A stretch of DNA of 64,000 nt from the NCBI GenBank assembly GCA_963793275.1, contig CAWBZL010000002.1, forward strand, positions 518,738 to 582,737, written 5' to 3'. The notes under the pieces were generated by a model. The model saw only the letters and a list, made by a program, of their open reading frames with translations, was not told the DNA's origin and made no database searches. The position numbers and the translations under genes were made by a program. Position 1 is the stretch's first letter. Every line of letters starts with the position of its first letter. Of this stretch, positions 55,198-64,000 are shown piece by piece. This DNA comes from Marinirhabdus sp963793275 (lineage in GTDB: Bacteria > Bacteroidota > Bacteroidia > Flavobacteriales > Flavobacteriaceae).

Positions 55198-56425
55198 TTA
55201 ATTTGCGCTCGCAGCTTGCTCGACCGTGAAGTCAAATTTAGCGGCAATAGCTTCAGTAATACTGTCCAGTGTTGAAGGTTCAAGGTCCCAAAAACCATTG
55301 AGTCCATCCGCCAAGAGAGCAGATGTAAAACCATCGACTTCGCTTCGGCTAAAGAAGGAAGTATCTGTATCTCTGATTTCTAGTAAAACGTAAGCTAAAA
55401 ACAAACCCATAACCTTCAGAAAGGTTTTGGAATGCGGCCCCATACTCAGCATTTGCAAGTCAAATGTTTTTACCTTGTTGTAAATAGTATACCGAACGTA
55501 TGGCAATTACCTCGGATATTTTTTGACGTATAATGGCAGCCTGGGTATCCCGTACTGTATAATCTTTTGCCACTATCGCGGCACGACCCAATTTGAATGC
55601 ATCAAAAATATCGGCAGCAATGGTGGAAAAATCCGGGTCTGCGTTTACCGTGCCCAAATAATCGTTCAAAAAACTATCATCGCTCCCAATGGTTACATTC
55701 GGGTTGGCTGCATCAACGGATGTTCCGTAGAGGTATCCATAGGCCTCGTCCCAATTATGTTCCATCGTGGTAAAGGTCTCTCCATCTTCTGTAATCCCAT
55801 TGTCGTTGTCCGCAACTTTATTATCAGCATCAAGAACAGCTATGCTGAGATAGTTGTTAAGCATCTGATCTGCCATCAGGGCCCCAATAAGACTTTTTGC
55901 AAACATTTGGTTGTACACAAGTCCTTTAGCGTTAACATAACGGGTTTTTGTCCCATCGGCAAGTTGACCGGCACTGCCAGCGACTGCTAGGACATCCTTG
56001 TTAGGGAATACCTCATTGACCTGACCGGAAATATAGCTATCGAATAGGTTTCTTATAGCTGCCGCTTCTGTGGTGTTTGCGCTAAAATAATCTTGGGACG
56101 CAGCCGTTTTACTGCGTACGTTTTTATCTGACGCATTTAAGGCAGCGTCTGAAAAATCTAGGTCCCCTTCCTGATGTGCATACATTGCCTGCAAGGATAT
56201 CACAGTCGTGTTTTCGAAATCTGTAAAGGAATTAAGGATTTCTTCAGCCATTAAAATTCGGGTGGTCTGGCCACTAAAATCCACTGTGGATTGTCCATCT
56301 CTTTCGAAGGTGTAGTTTGAAGGCACCTCAATGTTTGAGGTTTCAGTAATCGGCTCATCATCAGAAGAACACGAAGCAAAAATAAGGCTTCCTATAATTG
56401 CGGTAAAAAACATTTTTTTCATCAT
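55198..56425 (-). pseudogene. DUF4856 lipoprotein, several frameshifts
   Basis: From ATG 56425 a lipoprotein (lipobox IFASC) of the DUF4856 type is read: FSGQTTRILMAEEIL, NRLFDSYISG-like IRNLFDSYISG, and a long helical body up to VYYLQQGKN at about 55468. Two compensating indels near 55453-55468 create a stop, after which LANAEYGAAFQNLSEGYGF is again in the first frame. Another shift near 55368-55385 leads into the SRSEVDGFTSALLADG end. DUF4856 proteins resemble imelysins and pair with them; the operon order DUF4856-imelysin-HTTM-receptor supports a joint uptake function. Confidence 0.7.
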
Positions 56426-56654
56426 TAAATTTATTTAGACTTAATATAAGTAAGTGATTATTTCAGCGACAAAAATAGAAATGAAATTTAAAAAAACAAA
56501 CTTATTTAGAACAATTCTTAATAATAAATTTAAAACAGGTTTGTATTCGGCATTTTTCTAGAAATTAGATAATCTTTCATATAGATTTAGGAGAATATGT
56601 TGCATATGAAATCAAAATTATTTGTTAAATAAAGAAAATTTACTTGAAATTTTG

Positions 56655-56662
56655 TATTTTTG
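56655..56662 (+). promoter_or_regulatory. Probable -7 element of the copper efflux operon
   Basis: TATTTTTG fits TAnnTTTG and ends 8 bases before the ATG at 56671, implying a very short leader. A TTTG lies upstream at 56621, too far for an ideal -33 box. Confidence 0.4.
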
Positions 56663-56670
56663 TAAAATTA

Positions 56671-57087
56671 ATGAAGAAAATCTTTTTTAAAATATCAACA
56701 TTCTCTATGGCACTGTTAGTGTTGTTGTCAACCGTATCATTTACGGTAGATAGTCATTATTGTGGAGATATTTTTGTGGACTCTTCATTATTTGGTCACG
56801 CTCAAACTTGCGGTATGGATGTTCAACAGCAATCGCAGTCATCAGAGTGTGATATTTCTAAAAAAGATTGCTGTAGTGATGAACAAGTGATTGTTGAAGG
56901 GCAAGATACTTTAAAAACATCGTTCGACAAATTAGATAAAGACCAACAACTATTTGTTGCTGCTTTTATCCATACCTATATACACTTATTTTTCGAATCT
57001 CAAGAAGATTTAAATTCATACAGAGATTATACGCCTCCTCCCTTGGTCAGGGATATTCAAGTTTTAGACCAGACTTTCCTTATTTGA
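56671..57087 (+). CDS. HYC_CC_PP family secreted protein (right copy)
   Basis: The start is ATG 56671, the conventional MKKIFFKISTF. The 138-residue protein has a signal peptide, SHYCGD (HYC), KDCCSD (CC) and YTPPPLV (PP), the three features that name the family. It opens the copper operon followed by cusA 103 bases later. A periplasmic copper-binding role is likely by context. The paralogue at 49583 faces the other way, on the far side of the uptake cluster. Confidence 0.82.
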   Translation: MKKIFFKISTFSMALLVLLSTVSFTVDSHYCGDIFVDSSLFGHAQTCGMDVQQQSQSSECDISKKDCCSDEQVIVEGQDTLKTSFDKLDKDQQLFVAAFIHTYIHLFFESQEDLNSYRDYTPPPLVRDIQVLDQTFLI

Positions 57088-57190
57088 TTTTTAAGTAATT
57101 AGAACTGTAGTCCTGCATTAATTTGTTTTGGACATTTCTGCTTGTTTGTCACTTTTAAACAAGATTTATAATTACTTAATAATCATTTCT

Positions 57191-60100
57191 ATGCTGAATA
57201 AAAGCATCAAATTTCTAATAGAAAATAAATTAGTAGCTGTTTTACTATTAGCTTTGTTCGTCGGTTGGGGCGTTGTAAACGCACCTTTTAATTGGGAGAC
57301 CGGTATTTTGCCTACTGACCCTGTAGCTGTGGATGCCATTCCCGATATTGGTGAAAACCAACAAATTGTTTTTACCAAATGGCAAGGGCGCTCGCCACAG
57401 GATATTGAAGACCAAATTACGTATCCACTTACAACTTCGCTTCTAGGTATTCCAGGCGTGAAAACTATTCGTAGTTCCTCTATGTTTGGGTTTTCCAGTA
57501 TCTATATCATTTTTGAAGAAGATGTGGAGTTTTACTGGTCACGTAGTCGCATTCTCGAAAAACTCAATTCGCTTCCTTCCAACTTGCTGCCAGATGGCGT
57601 TAACCCAGCTTTGGGCCCTGATGCCACAGGTTTAGGACAAATATTCTGGTACACCCTAGAAGGTCGTGACAAGGATGGTAATGTAACCGGTGGTTGGGAT
57701 TTACAGGAACTGCGTAGTATACAGGATTATTATGTGAAATACGGATTGTCATCGGCAAGTGGTGTTTCCGAAGTAGCGTCTATCGGCGGTTATGTTCAGG
57801 AATATCAAGTAGATGTGGACCCGGAGAAAATGCGCCAATACAATATTGGATTAAGTGCCATTGTCAAAGCCGTTAAGCAGAGCAACCAAGATATTGGTGC
57901 ACAAACATTGGAAATCAATCAGGCCGAATATCTGGTTCGTGGTTTGGGCTATGTAAAATCCGTTGCAGATATTGAAAATGCCGTGGTCACTTCAGAGAAT
58001 TTTACGTCTATCCGAATAAAAGACATCGCAACTGTTCATTTGGGACCGCAAACTCGTCGTGGTATTTTAGATAAAGAAGGTGCCGAAGTTGTTGGTGGTG
58101 TTGTGGTAGCGCGATATGGCGCCAACCCTATGGAAGTTATCAATAATGTAAAAGAGCAAATCGCTGAACTGTCATCTGGGCTTCCAACAAAAGTTCTGGC
58201 AGATGGCCGCACCTCACAAGTGACCATTGTCCCCTTTTACGACCGTACCCAGCTTATTCAAGAGACCCTACACACGCTTAATGAAGCACTCACGCTTGAA
58301 ATCTTAATAACCATTCTGGTCATTATCGTAATGGTGTTCAACCTACGCGCATCCATCTTAATTTCAGGTTTGTTACCCGTTGCAGTATTAATGGTTTTCA
58401 TTGCAATGAAACTTTTTGATGTAGATGCAAATATTGTAGCATTGTCAGGGATTGCCATTGCTATAGGTACAATGGTGGATGTGGGCGTTATACTGGCCGA
58501 AAATATGATTCGGCATTTGGAAGATGAAAAATTACGCTTTCGCGAAAGCGGAATCGAGTACACCACAAATGAAATCATCTACAATGCAACTGCTGAAGTT
58601 TCTGGTGCAATTTTAACGGCAGTATTAACAACCATTATCAGTTTTATTCCTGTATTCACTATGATAGGTGCTGAAGGAAAGTTGTTTCGTCCACTCGCAT
58701 TTACAAAGACAATGGCGCTCACGGCGTCTTTGGTTATCGCCCTTTTCTTGATACCACCATTTGCCGCATTCCTTTTCAAAAAGAGTACTATTAGGGAGCA
58801 CGCTAAATATATTATTAATGCTGTTCTCATCGTCCTTGGTATCACAGCCATCTTCTATGGTTATTGGTTGGGTATTATATTAATTGCCTATGGAATCGTT
58901 GCAATTTTGAGTGTACGCGATATTATCACGGCAAAAAGAGCCAATCTAATACATATCGTTATTTCTTGTATTGCTATTGTTTTCCTTCTAGCCGAATACT
59001 GGCGACCACTAGGTTTTGACCGCGGTATTATAATGAACTTGATTTTTGTTGCGATTATCTGTTTCGGATTACTGGGGGCGTTTTCAATTTTCCAAAAATA
59101 TTACGACACTATATTACGTTGGGCACTTCAAAACCGATTACTGTTTTTAATAATTCCGACCACAGTGTTGATTTTAGGGGCCATAATAATGCGCAACACG
59201 GGTAAAGAATTTATGCCATCGCTCAACGAAGGCTCATTCCTGTTAATGCCAACATCCTTGCCACACGCAGGTGTTGAAGAAAACAAGCGTGTGTTACAGC
59301 AGCTTGATATGGCCGTAGCCAGTATTCCTGAAATCGAAACGGTAGTAGGTAAATCGGGTAGAACAGAATCTGCTCTTGACCCTGCGCCGCTCTCGATGTA
59401 TGAAAATGTGATTCAGTATAAGTCTGAATATATGCGAAACAAGAATGGCGAGAGACAACGCTACCGCGTAAACGATGATGGTTTATTTGTTCTGAAAAAT
59501 GATAAATTCATTATTAATCCAAATAATGAAATCGATGATGACGCTAATTATGAGGCCTCGCAACTAAAAACAAATGCAACCCATAACGATTTAATTGAAG
59601 ACGGCAGCGGTGAATATTACCGAAACTGGCGGCCAGAAATCGACAGCCCAGACGATATCTGGAATGAGATTGTGAAAGTGACCAAATTTCCAGGGGTGAC
59701 TTCTGCACCAAAACTACAACCTATCGAGACAAGGCTCGTAATGCTTCAAACAGGTATGCGTGCGCCTATGGGTATAAAAGTTAAAGGGCCAGACTTGAAA
59801 ACAATAGAAGCTTTTGGTCTACAGCTCGAAGACATTTTAAAACAAGCTGAAGGTGTAAAAGAACAAGCTGTCTTTGCAGACCGTATTGTGGGCAAGCCCT
59901 ATTTACTAATTGATATAAAACGAGACCAATTGGCACGCTATGGAATTTCCATAATGGATGTTCAGGAAGTACTTCAGGTAGCTGTGGGCGGTATGCCGCT
60001 TACTCAAACGGTAGAAGGTCGTGAGCGGTATGGAGTAAGAGTGCGCTATCCGCGTGAGTTGCGTGCAAACCCAGAAGATTTAAAAGATATTTATGTTCCG

Positions 60101-60943
60101 GTTGAGAAAGGAAGTCCGGTTCCACTGAGCGAATTGGTAGACATACGTTATGAACAAGGTCCACAGGTCATAAAAAGTGAGGACACCTTCTTGATAGGGT
60201 ATGTACTGTTTGATAAACTCGATGGTTTTGCCGAAGTTGATGTGGTCGAAAATGCCCAAGCGCTCATTCAACAAAAAATAGACAATGGTGATTTGATTGT
60301 GCCACAAGGTATTAATTACCGTTTTACGGGTACGTATGAAAATCAGCTGCGCGCAGAAAAAACACTTTCCGTAGTTGTGCCTTTGGCATTGCTTATTATT
60401 TTCTTGATTCTGTATTTCCAGTTCCGTTCTGTTTCCACCTCGTTGATGGTATTTACAGGAATCGCAGTTGCCTTTGCAGGTGGCTTTATAATGATTTGGC
60501 TTTACGGTCAGGATTGGTTCTTCAATTTCAGCTTTTTTGGTGAGAATATGCGGGATTTGTTCAATATGAAAACCATCAATCTAAGTGTTGCTGTCTGGGT
60601 TGGCTTTATTGCGCTTTTTGGTATCGCAACAGATGATGGTGTAGTTATGGCTACCTACCTCACACAAACTTTTGACAGAGAGAATCCCAATGATAAAAAA
60701 GGAATCCGACTTGCCACATTAGAAGCTGCTGGAAAGCGAATTCGTCCGTGTTTGATGACTACTGTTACCACCGTGCTTGCACTCTTACCTGTACTTACTT
60801 CTACGGGAAAAGGAAGCGATATTATGATACCTATGGCAATCCCCATTTTCGGTGGGATGATTATAGATATTACATCCTACTTTTTAGTACCAGTATTATA
60901 TAGCTGGAAAAAAGAGTACCAACTTAAACGAGCAAACAAATGA
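57191..60943 (+). CDS. cusA: CusA/CzcA family heavy-metal RND efflux pump
   Basis: The start is ATG 57191 (MLNKSIKFLIENKLVAVLLLALF); an upstream TTG frame is unlikely. The 1250-residue protein has the RND layout: 12 membrane segments and two large periplasmic loops. Family marks are QGRSPQDIEDQITYPLTTSLLG, NTGKEFMPSLNEGSFLLMPTS and the segment-4 MVDVGVILAENMIRHLE. It exports copper or silver using proton import. The stop overlaps the tolC-like start. A CGCTTTCGCGAAAGCG palindrome is embedded at 58535-58550. Confidence 0.92.
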   Translation: MLNKSIKFLIENKLVAVLLLALFVGWGVVNAPFNWETGILPTDPVAVDAIPDIGENQQIVFTKWQGRSPQDIEDQITYPLTTSLLGIPGVKTIRSSSMFGFSSIYIIFEEDVEFYWSRSRILEKLNSLPSNLLPDGVNPALGPDATGLGQIFWYTLEGRDKDGNVTGGWDLQELRSIQDYYVKYGLSSASGVSEVASIGGYVQEYQVDVDPEKMRQYNIGLSAIVKAVKQSNQDIGAQTLEINQAEYLVRGLGYVKSVADIENAVVTSENFTSIRIKDIATVHLGPQTRRGILDKEGAEVVGGVVVARYGANPMEVINNVKEQIAELSSGLPTKVLADGRTSQVTIVPFYDRTQLIQETLHTLNEALTLEILITILVIIVMVFNLRASILISGLLPVAVLMVFIAMKLFDVDANIVALSGIAIAIGTMVDVGVILAENMIRHLEDEKLRFRESGIEYTTNEIIYNATAEVSGAILTAVLTTIISFIPVFTMIGAEGKLFRPLAFTKTMALTASLVIALFLIPPFAAFLFKKSTIREHAKYIINAVLIVLGITAIFYGYWLGIILIAYGIVAILSVRDIITAKRANLIHIVISCIAIVFLLAEYWRPLGFDRGIIMNLIFVAIICFGLLGAFSIFQKYYDTILRWALQNRLLFLIIPTTVLILGAIIMRNTGKEFMPSLNEGSFLLMPTSLPHAGVEENKRVLQQLDMAVASIPEIETVVGKSGRTESALDPAPLSMYENVIQYKSEYMRNKNGERQRYRVNDDGLFVLKNDKFIINPNNEIDDDANYEASQLKTNATHNDLIEDGSGEYYRNWRPEIDSPDDIWNEIVKVTKFPGVTSAPKLQPIETRLVMLQTGMRAPMGIKVKGPDLKTIEAFGLQLEDILKQAEGVKEQAVFADRIVGKPYLLIDIKRDQLARYGISIMDVQEVLQVAVGGMPLTQTVEGRERYGVRVRYPRELRANPEDLKDIYVPVEKGSPVPLSELVDIRYEQGPQVIKSEDTFLIGYVLFDKLDGFAEVDVVENAQALIQQKIDNGDLIVPQGINYRFTGTYENQLRAEKTLSVVVPLALLIIFLILYFQFRSVSTSLMVFTGIAVAFAGGFIMIWLYGQDWFFNFSFFGENMRDLFNMKTINLSVAVWVGFIALFGIATDDGVVMATYLTQTFDRENPNDKKGIRLATLEAAGKRIRPCLMTTVTTVLALLPVLTSTGKGSDIMIPMAIPIFGGMIIDITSYFLVPVLYSWKKEYQLKRANK
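58535..58550. repeat. Palindrome CGCTTTCGCGAAAGCG inside cusA
   Basis: A perfect 16-base palindrome encoding RFRES. Identical to the copy in the tolC-like gene. Confidence 0.85.
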
Positions 60944-62157
60944 AAAATATAAAAATTATTACCTGTCTTTTGTTTGTTTCCGCTTTCGCGAAAGCGCAAC
61001 AACTACAATCATACATTGAAGAGGCACAATCTAACAACCCCGAGATTCAAGCCTTTGAACTGCGCTATAACATCGCCGAAGAAAAAGTGAACGAAGCAAA
61101 CTGGCTGCCTAATACTGAAGTGAGTGCTGGGTACTTTGTCAGTGAGCCCGAGACCCGTGTTGGGGCGCAGAGAGCACGTATTGGCTTTAAGCAAATGTTG
61201 CCTTGGTTCGGGACCATAACGGCAAGAGAAAATTATGCAGCCTCAATGGCTGAAGCTGAATATGTGGAAATCATAATTGCCAAAAGAAAACTGGCACTTT
61301 CTGTAGCTCAATCCTATTATCGTTTGTATGAAATACAAGCAAAGCAAAGGGTGCTCGATAAGAACATTAAATTATTAGAAACCTATGAGCGTCTTGCCCT
61401 TACATCGGTTGAAGTAGGCAAGGCATCTTCTGTTGACGTTTTGAGATTACAGATTCGTCAAAATGAATTGCAACAGCAAAAAGAGGTGCTCGAAGAGGAA
61501 TTTGGGTCAGAACAAATCACCTTCAATAAGCTACTCAATCGTGATGGAACTATGATGGTTGATGTGGTCACATTAATGGAAATTCCAAGTGAAAACGCCG
61601 TATCTGGTAGAGATGCACTATCACTTAATCCTGAACTGCTTAAATATGATAAACTCTACGAATCTATAGCACAATCTGAATTGCTCAACCAGCGTGAGGC
61701 ATTACCTATGTTTGGTTTTGGGGTTGATTATCTACCAGTGAGCGAGCGAGCGGATATGAATCCAATAGACAATGGAAAGGATATACTAATGCCTATGGTT
61801 TCAGTTTCCATTCCCATTTTTAATAATCGGTATAAATCTATTTCAAGGCAAAATGACTTGCGCCAACAAGAAATCGAGACTCAAAAAGCACAACGATTGA
61901 ATGTTTTGGAATCCGCTTTCGCAAAAGCAATATCGCAACGCAACCAAGCACGAATAGCATATAATACACAAGAGAACAATCTGAAACAAGCAGAAGATGC
62001 TGAAGAAATTCTCATTAAAAACTATGAAACGGGCACCATTGATTTTAATGATGTGCTGGATATCCAAGAGTTACAGCTCAAATTTCAGTTAAATCAAGTG
62101 GAATCGATACAGAAGTATTACACACAATCTGCAATTGTTAATTACCTAATCAACTAA
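60940..62157 (+). CDS. TolC family outer-membrane efflux protein
   Basis: A 405-residue protein with a signal peptide ending AFAKAQ and the alternating coiled-coil halves of TolC/CusC proteins (AEYVEIIIAKRKLALSVAQSYYRLYE, then VLRLQIRQNELQQQKEVLEEE; second half from about residue 230). It forms the outer-membrane tunnel for the CusA pump. The start overlaps the cusA stop (ATGA). The periplasmic adaptor CusB is not seen in the window and may lie to the right. The signal peptide cleavage region is encoded by a copy of the CGCTTTCGCGAAAGCG palindrome. Confidence 0.88.
   Translation: MKNIKIITCLLFVSAFAKAQQLQSYIEEAQSNNPEIQAFELRYNIAEEKVNEANWLPNTEVSAGYFVSEPETRVGAQRARIGFKQMLPWFGTITARENYAASMAEAEYVEIIIAKRKLALSVAQSYYRLYEIQAKQRVLDKNIKLLETYERLALTSVEVGKASSVDVLRLQIRQNELQQQKEVLEEEFGSEQITFNKLLNRDGTMMVDVVTLMEIPSENAVSGRDALSLNPELLKYDKLYESIAQSELLNQREALPMFGFGVDYLPVSERADMNPIDNGKDILMPMVSVSIPIFNNRYKSISRQNDLRQQEIETQKAQRLNVLESAFAKAISQRNQARIAYNTQENNLKQAEDAEEILIKNYETGTIDFNDVLDIQELQLKFQLNQVESIQKYYTQSAIVNYLIN
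60981..60996. repeat. Palindrome CGCTTTCGCGAAAGCG in the tolC signal peptide
   Basis: Perfect copy, read as AFAKA at the end of the signal peptide. A degenerate copy, CGCTTTCGCAAAAGC, lies at 61914-61928 in the same gene and again encodes AFAKA. Confidence 0.85.
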
Positions 62158-62161
62158 CCGG

Positions 62162-62728
62162 ATGGAAAAGAAATTATTTATAAAAAATATGGTGTGTAAT
62201 CGCTGTATTAAAACAATCCAGAGTGATGTTGAAACATTAGGGATTCACTTAAAGCATATTGAATTGGGTTCTATTATTTACGAAGAGAAATCTATAGATG
62301 ATTTTGAAAATATAAAAAATGTTTTAGAAAACAATGGTTTCGAAATTTTACTGGCGCAAGACCAGCAATTAGTAGAGCAAGTTAAAATTGAACTTATTAA
62401 ATTATTACAAAAATTACCACTTCAATTAAATAAAACGCTGTCCAAGCATTTGGAAAGTAAATTAAACCTTGAGTACTCAAAAATCAGTAAAATATTTTCT
62501 GTTACGGAGCATATTACCATAGAAAAATACTTTATAAAACTCAAGATAGAAAGAGTGAAAGAGCTGATTCAATTACAAGAGGGTAATTTTACGGAGATAA
62601 GTCAGCTGCTTGATTACAGTAATGTAAATCATTTAAGTAGGCTGTTTAAAAGTGAAACTGGTATGAGTCTGACTAATTATAAGAATAATCAAAAAAGTAT
62701 TAGAAACCCTTTAGATCAAATAAGGTAG
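62162..62728 (+). CDS. AraC-type regulator with N-terminal metal-binding domain
   Basis: A 188-residue protein joining a heavy-metal-associated (HMA-like) N-terminus with CxxC (Cys12, Cys15 in NMVCNRC) to an AraC DNA-binding half: SVTEHITIEKYFIKLKIERVKELIQ, then ISQLLDYSNVNHLSRLFKSETG. The cysteine pair suggests direct sensing of copper. It starts 5 bases after the tolC-like gene, so it is co-expressed with the pump and probably activates the operon or the multicopper oxidase behind it. A broken copy lies at 49274. Confidence 0.85.
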   Translation: MEKKLFIKNMVCNRCIKTIQSDVETLGIHLKHIELGSIIYEEKSIDDFENIKNVLENNGFEILLAQDQQLVEQVKIELIKLLQKLPLQLNKTLSKHLESKLNLEYSKISKIFSVTEHITIEKYFIKLKIERVKELIQLQEGNFTEISQLLDYSNVNHLSRLFKSETGMSLTNYKNNQKSIRNPLDQIR

Positions 62729-62792
62729 ATAACAACCATAATTATGACACAAACTTCTCATAATCAATATTAATTTTAAAAAAAGTAATCTT

Positions 62793-64000
62793 ATGAAAAA
62801 AATAAGCTATGCATTTATTCTTTTGTTACTGTGTACCTATACAGCATCTGCACAGTCCGTGGAAGGTAATGTCGATAATCTACCCGTTCACGAATACACG
62901 TTGACCCTAAAGGAAGAAATGGTTAATAAAGCCGGTAAAGAAGTAAAAGGGATGACCGTCAACGGAGGTATTCCAGGGCCAACGCTCGAATTTACCGAAG
63001 GGGAGTACGCAGTAATCTATGTAAAAAATGAAATGAGCGTGGAGACATCCATCCATTGGCACGGCTTGTTGTTGCCCAATTTTTATGATGGGGTACCCTA
63101 CCTTTCTACACCGCCCATAGAACCCGGTAAAACACTAAAATATGAATTCGCAATAAAGCAAAACGGCACCTATTGGTACCATTCCCATACAATGTTGCAG
63201 GAACAGAGCGGTGTTTACGGCTCAATTGTAATACAGCCCAAAGAAAAAACCTTGGAGTATGATAAAGAGCAGGTTTTGGTACTATCTGACTGGACCAACG
63301 AAAAACCGCGGGATGTACTTCGGTTTTTAAAGCGAGGTACAGAATGGTACAATATAAGAAAAGGAACAGCTACGCCGCTTAACCAAGTAATTGCAAGGGG
63401 CGCATTTGGGGCGCAATTAAATTTTTGGAGACAGCGTATGGAAAGTGCAGATGTGGCAGATGTGTATTACCCAGCGTTCTTAATTAATGGAGAAGAAAAA
63501 GTGGAGTACCCCGAGTTTAAACCTGGCGAAAAAGTGCGCCTTCGCATTATAGACGGCTCTGCTTCTACTTCGTTCTGGATGGCCTTTGGCGGCCCTGACC
63601 CTTTGCTTGTCTCGGCAGACGGTAAAGATGTAGTACCGGTTAAGCATAACAAGACATTTATAGGGGTCGCTGAAACCTATGATTTTATCGTAACCATACC
63701 GGAGAACGGCAAACTGGAATATAAAATTATGGCCCAAGACGGCTCTGGTACCGCAACGGCATACCTAGGCCAAGGACCTATTGTTGCTGCACCCGATGTA
63801 TCCAAACCTGATAAAATAGGGATGATGCAACAAATGGCCAAAATGAAAATGAAAATGGGTGCACCCGCTTTAAAGTTCCGACCAGGCAAAGATGAGCGTT
63901 ACGAGATGAAAGAAAAATGGGGAATGCAGATGGAAGGAATGAAAGATATGGATATGGGTACAATGAATATGGACAAGTCCAATATGAAGGGTATGGAAAT
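62793..64000 (+). CDS. Multicopper oxidase, CopA-like (3' end beyond window)
   Basis: The frame is open from ATG 62793 to the right edge (about 402 codons). A signal peptide (TYTASAQ) is followed by two cupredoxin domains with copper-site motifs SIHWHGLLLPN and TYWYHSHTMLQEQSG. Later, a Met-rich stretch (MMQQMAKMKMKMG and, near the edge, MEGMKDMDMGTMNMDK) resembles the copper-binding loop of CopA/CueO. The third domain with the remaining ligands lies outside the window. It would oxidise Cu(I) in the periplasm. Confidence 0.88.
   Translation, partial: MKKISYAFILLLLCTYTASAQSVEGNVDNLPVHEYTLTLKEEMVNKAGKEVKGMTVNGGIPGPTLEFTEGEYAVIYVKNEMSVETSIHWHGLLLPNFYDGVPYLSTPPIEPGKTLKYEFAIKQNGTYWYHSHTMLQEQSGVYGSIVIQPKEKTLEYDKEQVLVLSDWTNEKPRDVLRFLKRGTEWYNIRKGTATPLNQVIARGAFGAQLNFWRQRMESADVADVYYPAFLINGEEKVEYPEFKPGEKVRLRIIDGSASTSFWMAFGGPDPLLVSADGKDVVPVKHNKTFIGVAETYDFIVTIPENGKLEYKIMAQDGSGTATAYLGQGPIVAAPDVSKPDKIGMMQQMAKMKMKMGAPALKFRPGKDERYEMKEKWGMQMEGMKDMDMGTMNMDKSNMKGME

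Overview
The window looks like a marine member of the Flavobacteriaceae (Bacteroidota). It is AT-rich, several genes are preceded by the Bacteroidota -7 promoter element TAnnTTTG, and many families are typical of the phylum: DUF4407, BlaI/M56 sensor pairs, HTTM, DUF4856, HYC_CC_PP, BfmA/BtgA and DUF5712 mobilization proteins, RteC, and TraE to TraN conjugation proteins.

Layout. (1) 1-15.4 kb is ordinary chromosomal backbone with intact genes: a transglutaminase-like protein, MmcQ/YjbR, a membrane MutS-like ATPase, a DUF457 hydrolase that appears to start at CTG, an ATP-grasp enzyme, an M23 peptidase, DUF4407, a secreted protein, a BlaI/M56 regulatory pair with twin operators, PhnA, a TonB-like protein, an M20 dipeptidase and tRNA-Leu(UAG). 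(2) From just after the tRNA to at least 44.5 kb lies an integrative and conjugative element (ICE). It carries ParB, DUF932, an AbiE toxin-antitoxin locus with a broken toxin, an unrecognised membrane protein overlapping an arginase-fold (UPF0489) gene, two SSBs, a probable oriT, BfmA/BtgA, relaxase and coupling protein, an Eco57I-like methylase plus PD-(D/E)XK nuclease, the minus-strand tra operon traE-F-G-I-J-K-M-N, an amidase, and a replication/excision module. (3) 44.5-64 kb is cargo: RteC, an MFS exporter, a CopB-type copper ATPase, a TonB receptor-HTTM-imelysin-DUF4856 cluster, and a copper efflux/oxidation operon (HYC_CC_PP, CusA, TolC, a metal-binding AraC regulator, multicopper oxidase) that runs off the right end. 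I found no integrase and no second attachment site, so the element probably continues past the window.

How it works together. ParB, DUF932, the SSBs and the DnaC-like ATPase would maintain and replicate the element. BfmA/BtgA, relaxase and coupling protein process DNA at oriT, and the Tra proteins build the type IV channel. The cargo gives copper tolerance (CopB, CusA/TolC, copper oxidase) under a regulator with a Cys-x2-Cys metal site. Transfer may be impaired: traN, traM, traI and traG each carry at least one frameshift, as do abiEii, the HTTM gene and the DUF4856 gene. Many lie in short homopolymers, so either decay or base-calling errors could explain them. None was seen in 1-15 kb.

Most interesting signals: a roughly 150-175 nt leader present three times at constant distance (145-146 nt) upstream of three different start codons, with competing hairpins; a separate three-copy 180 bp repeat; the overlapping membrane protein/UPF0489 pair next to AbiE; and an inverted, decayed second copy of part of the copper module.
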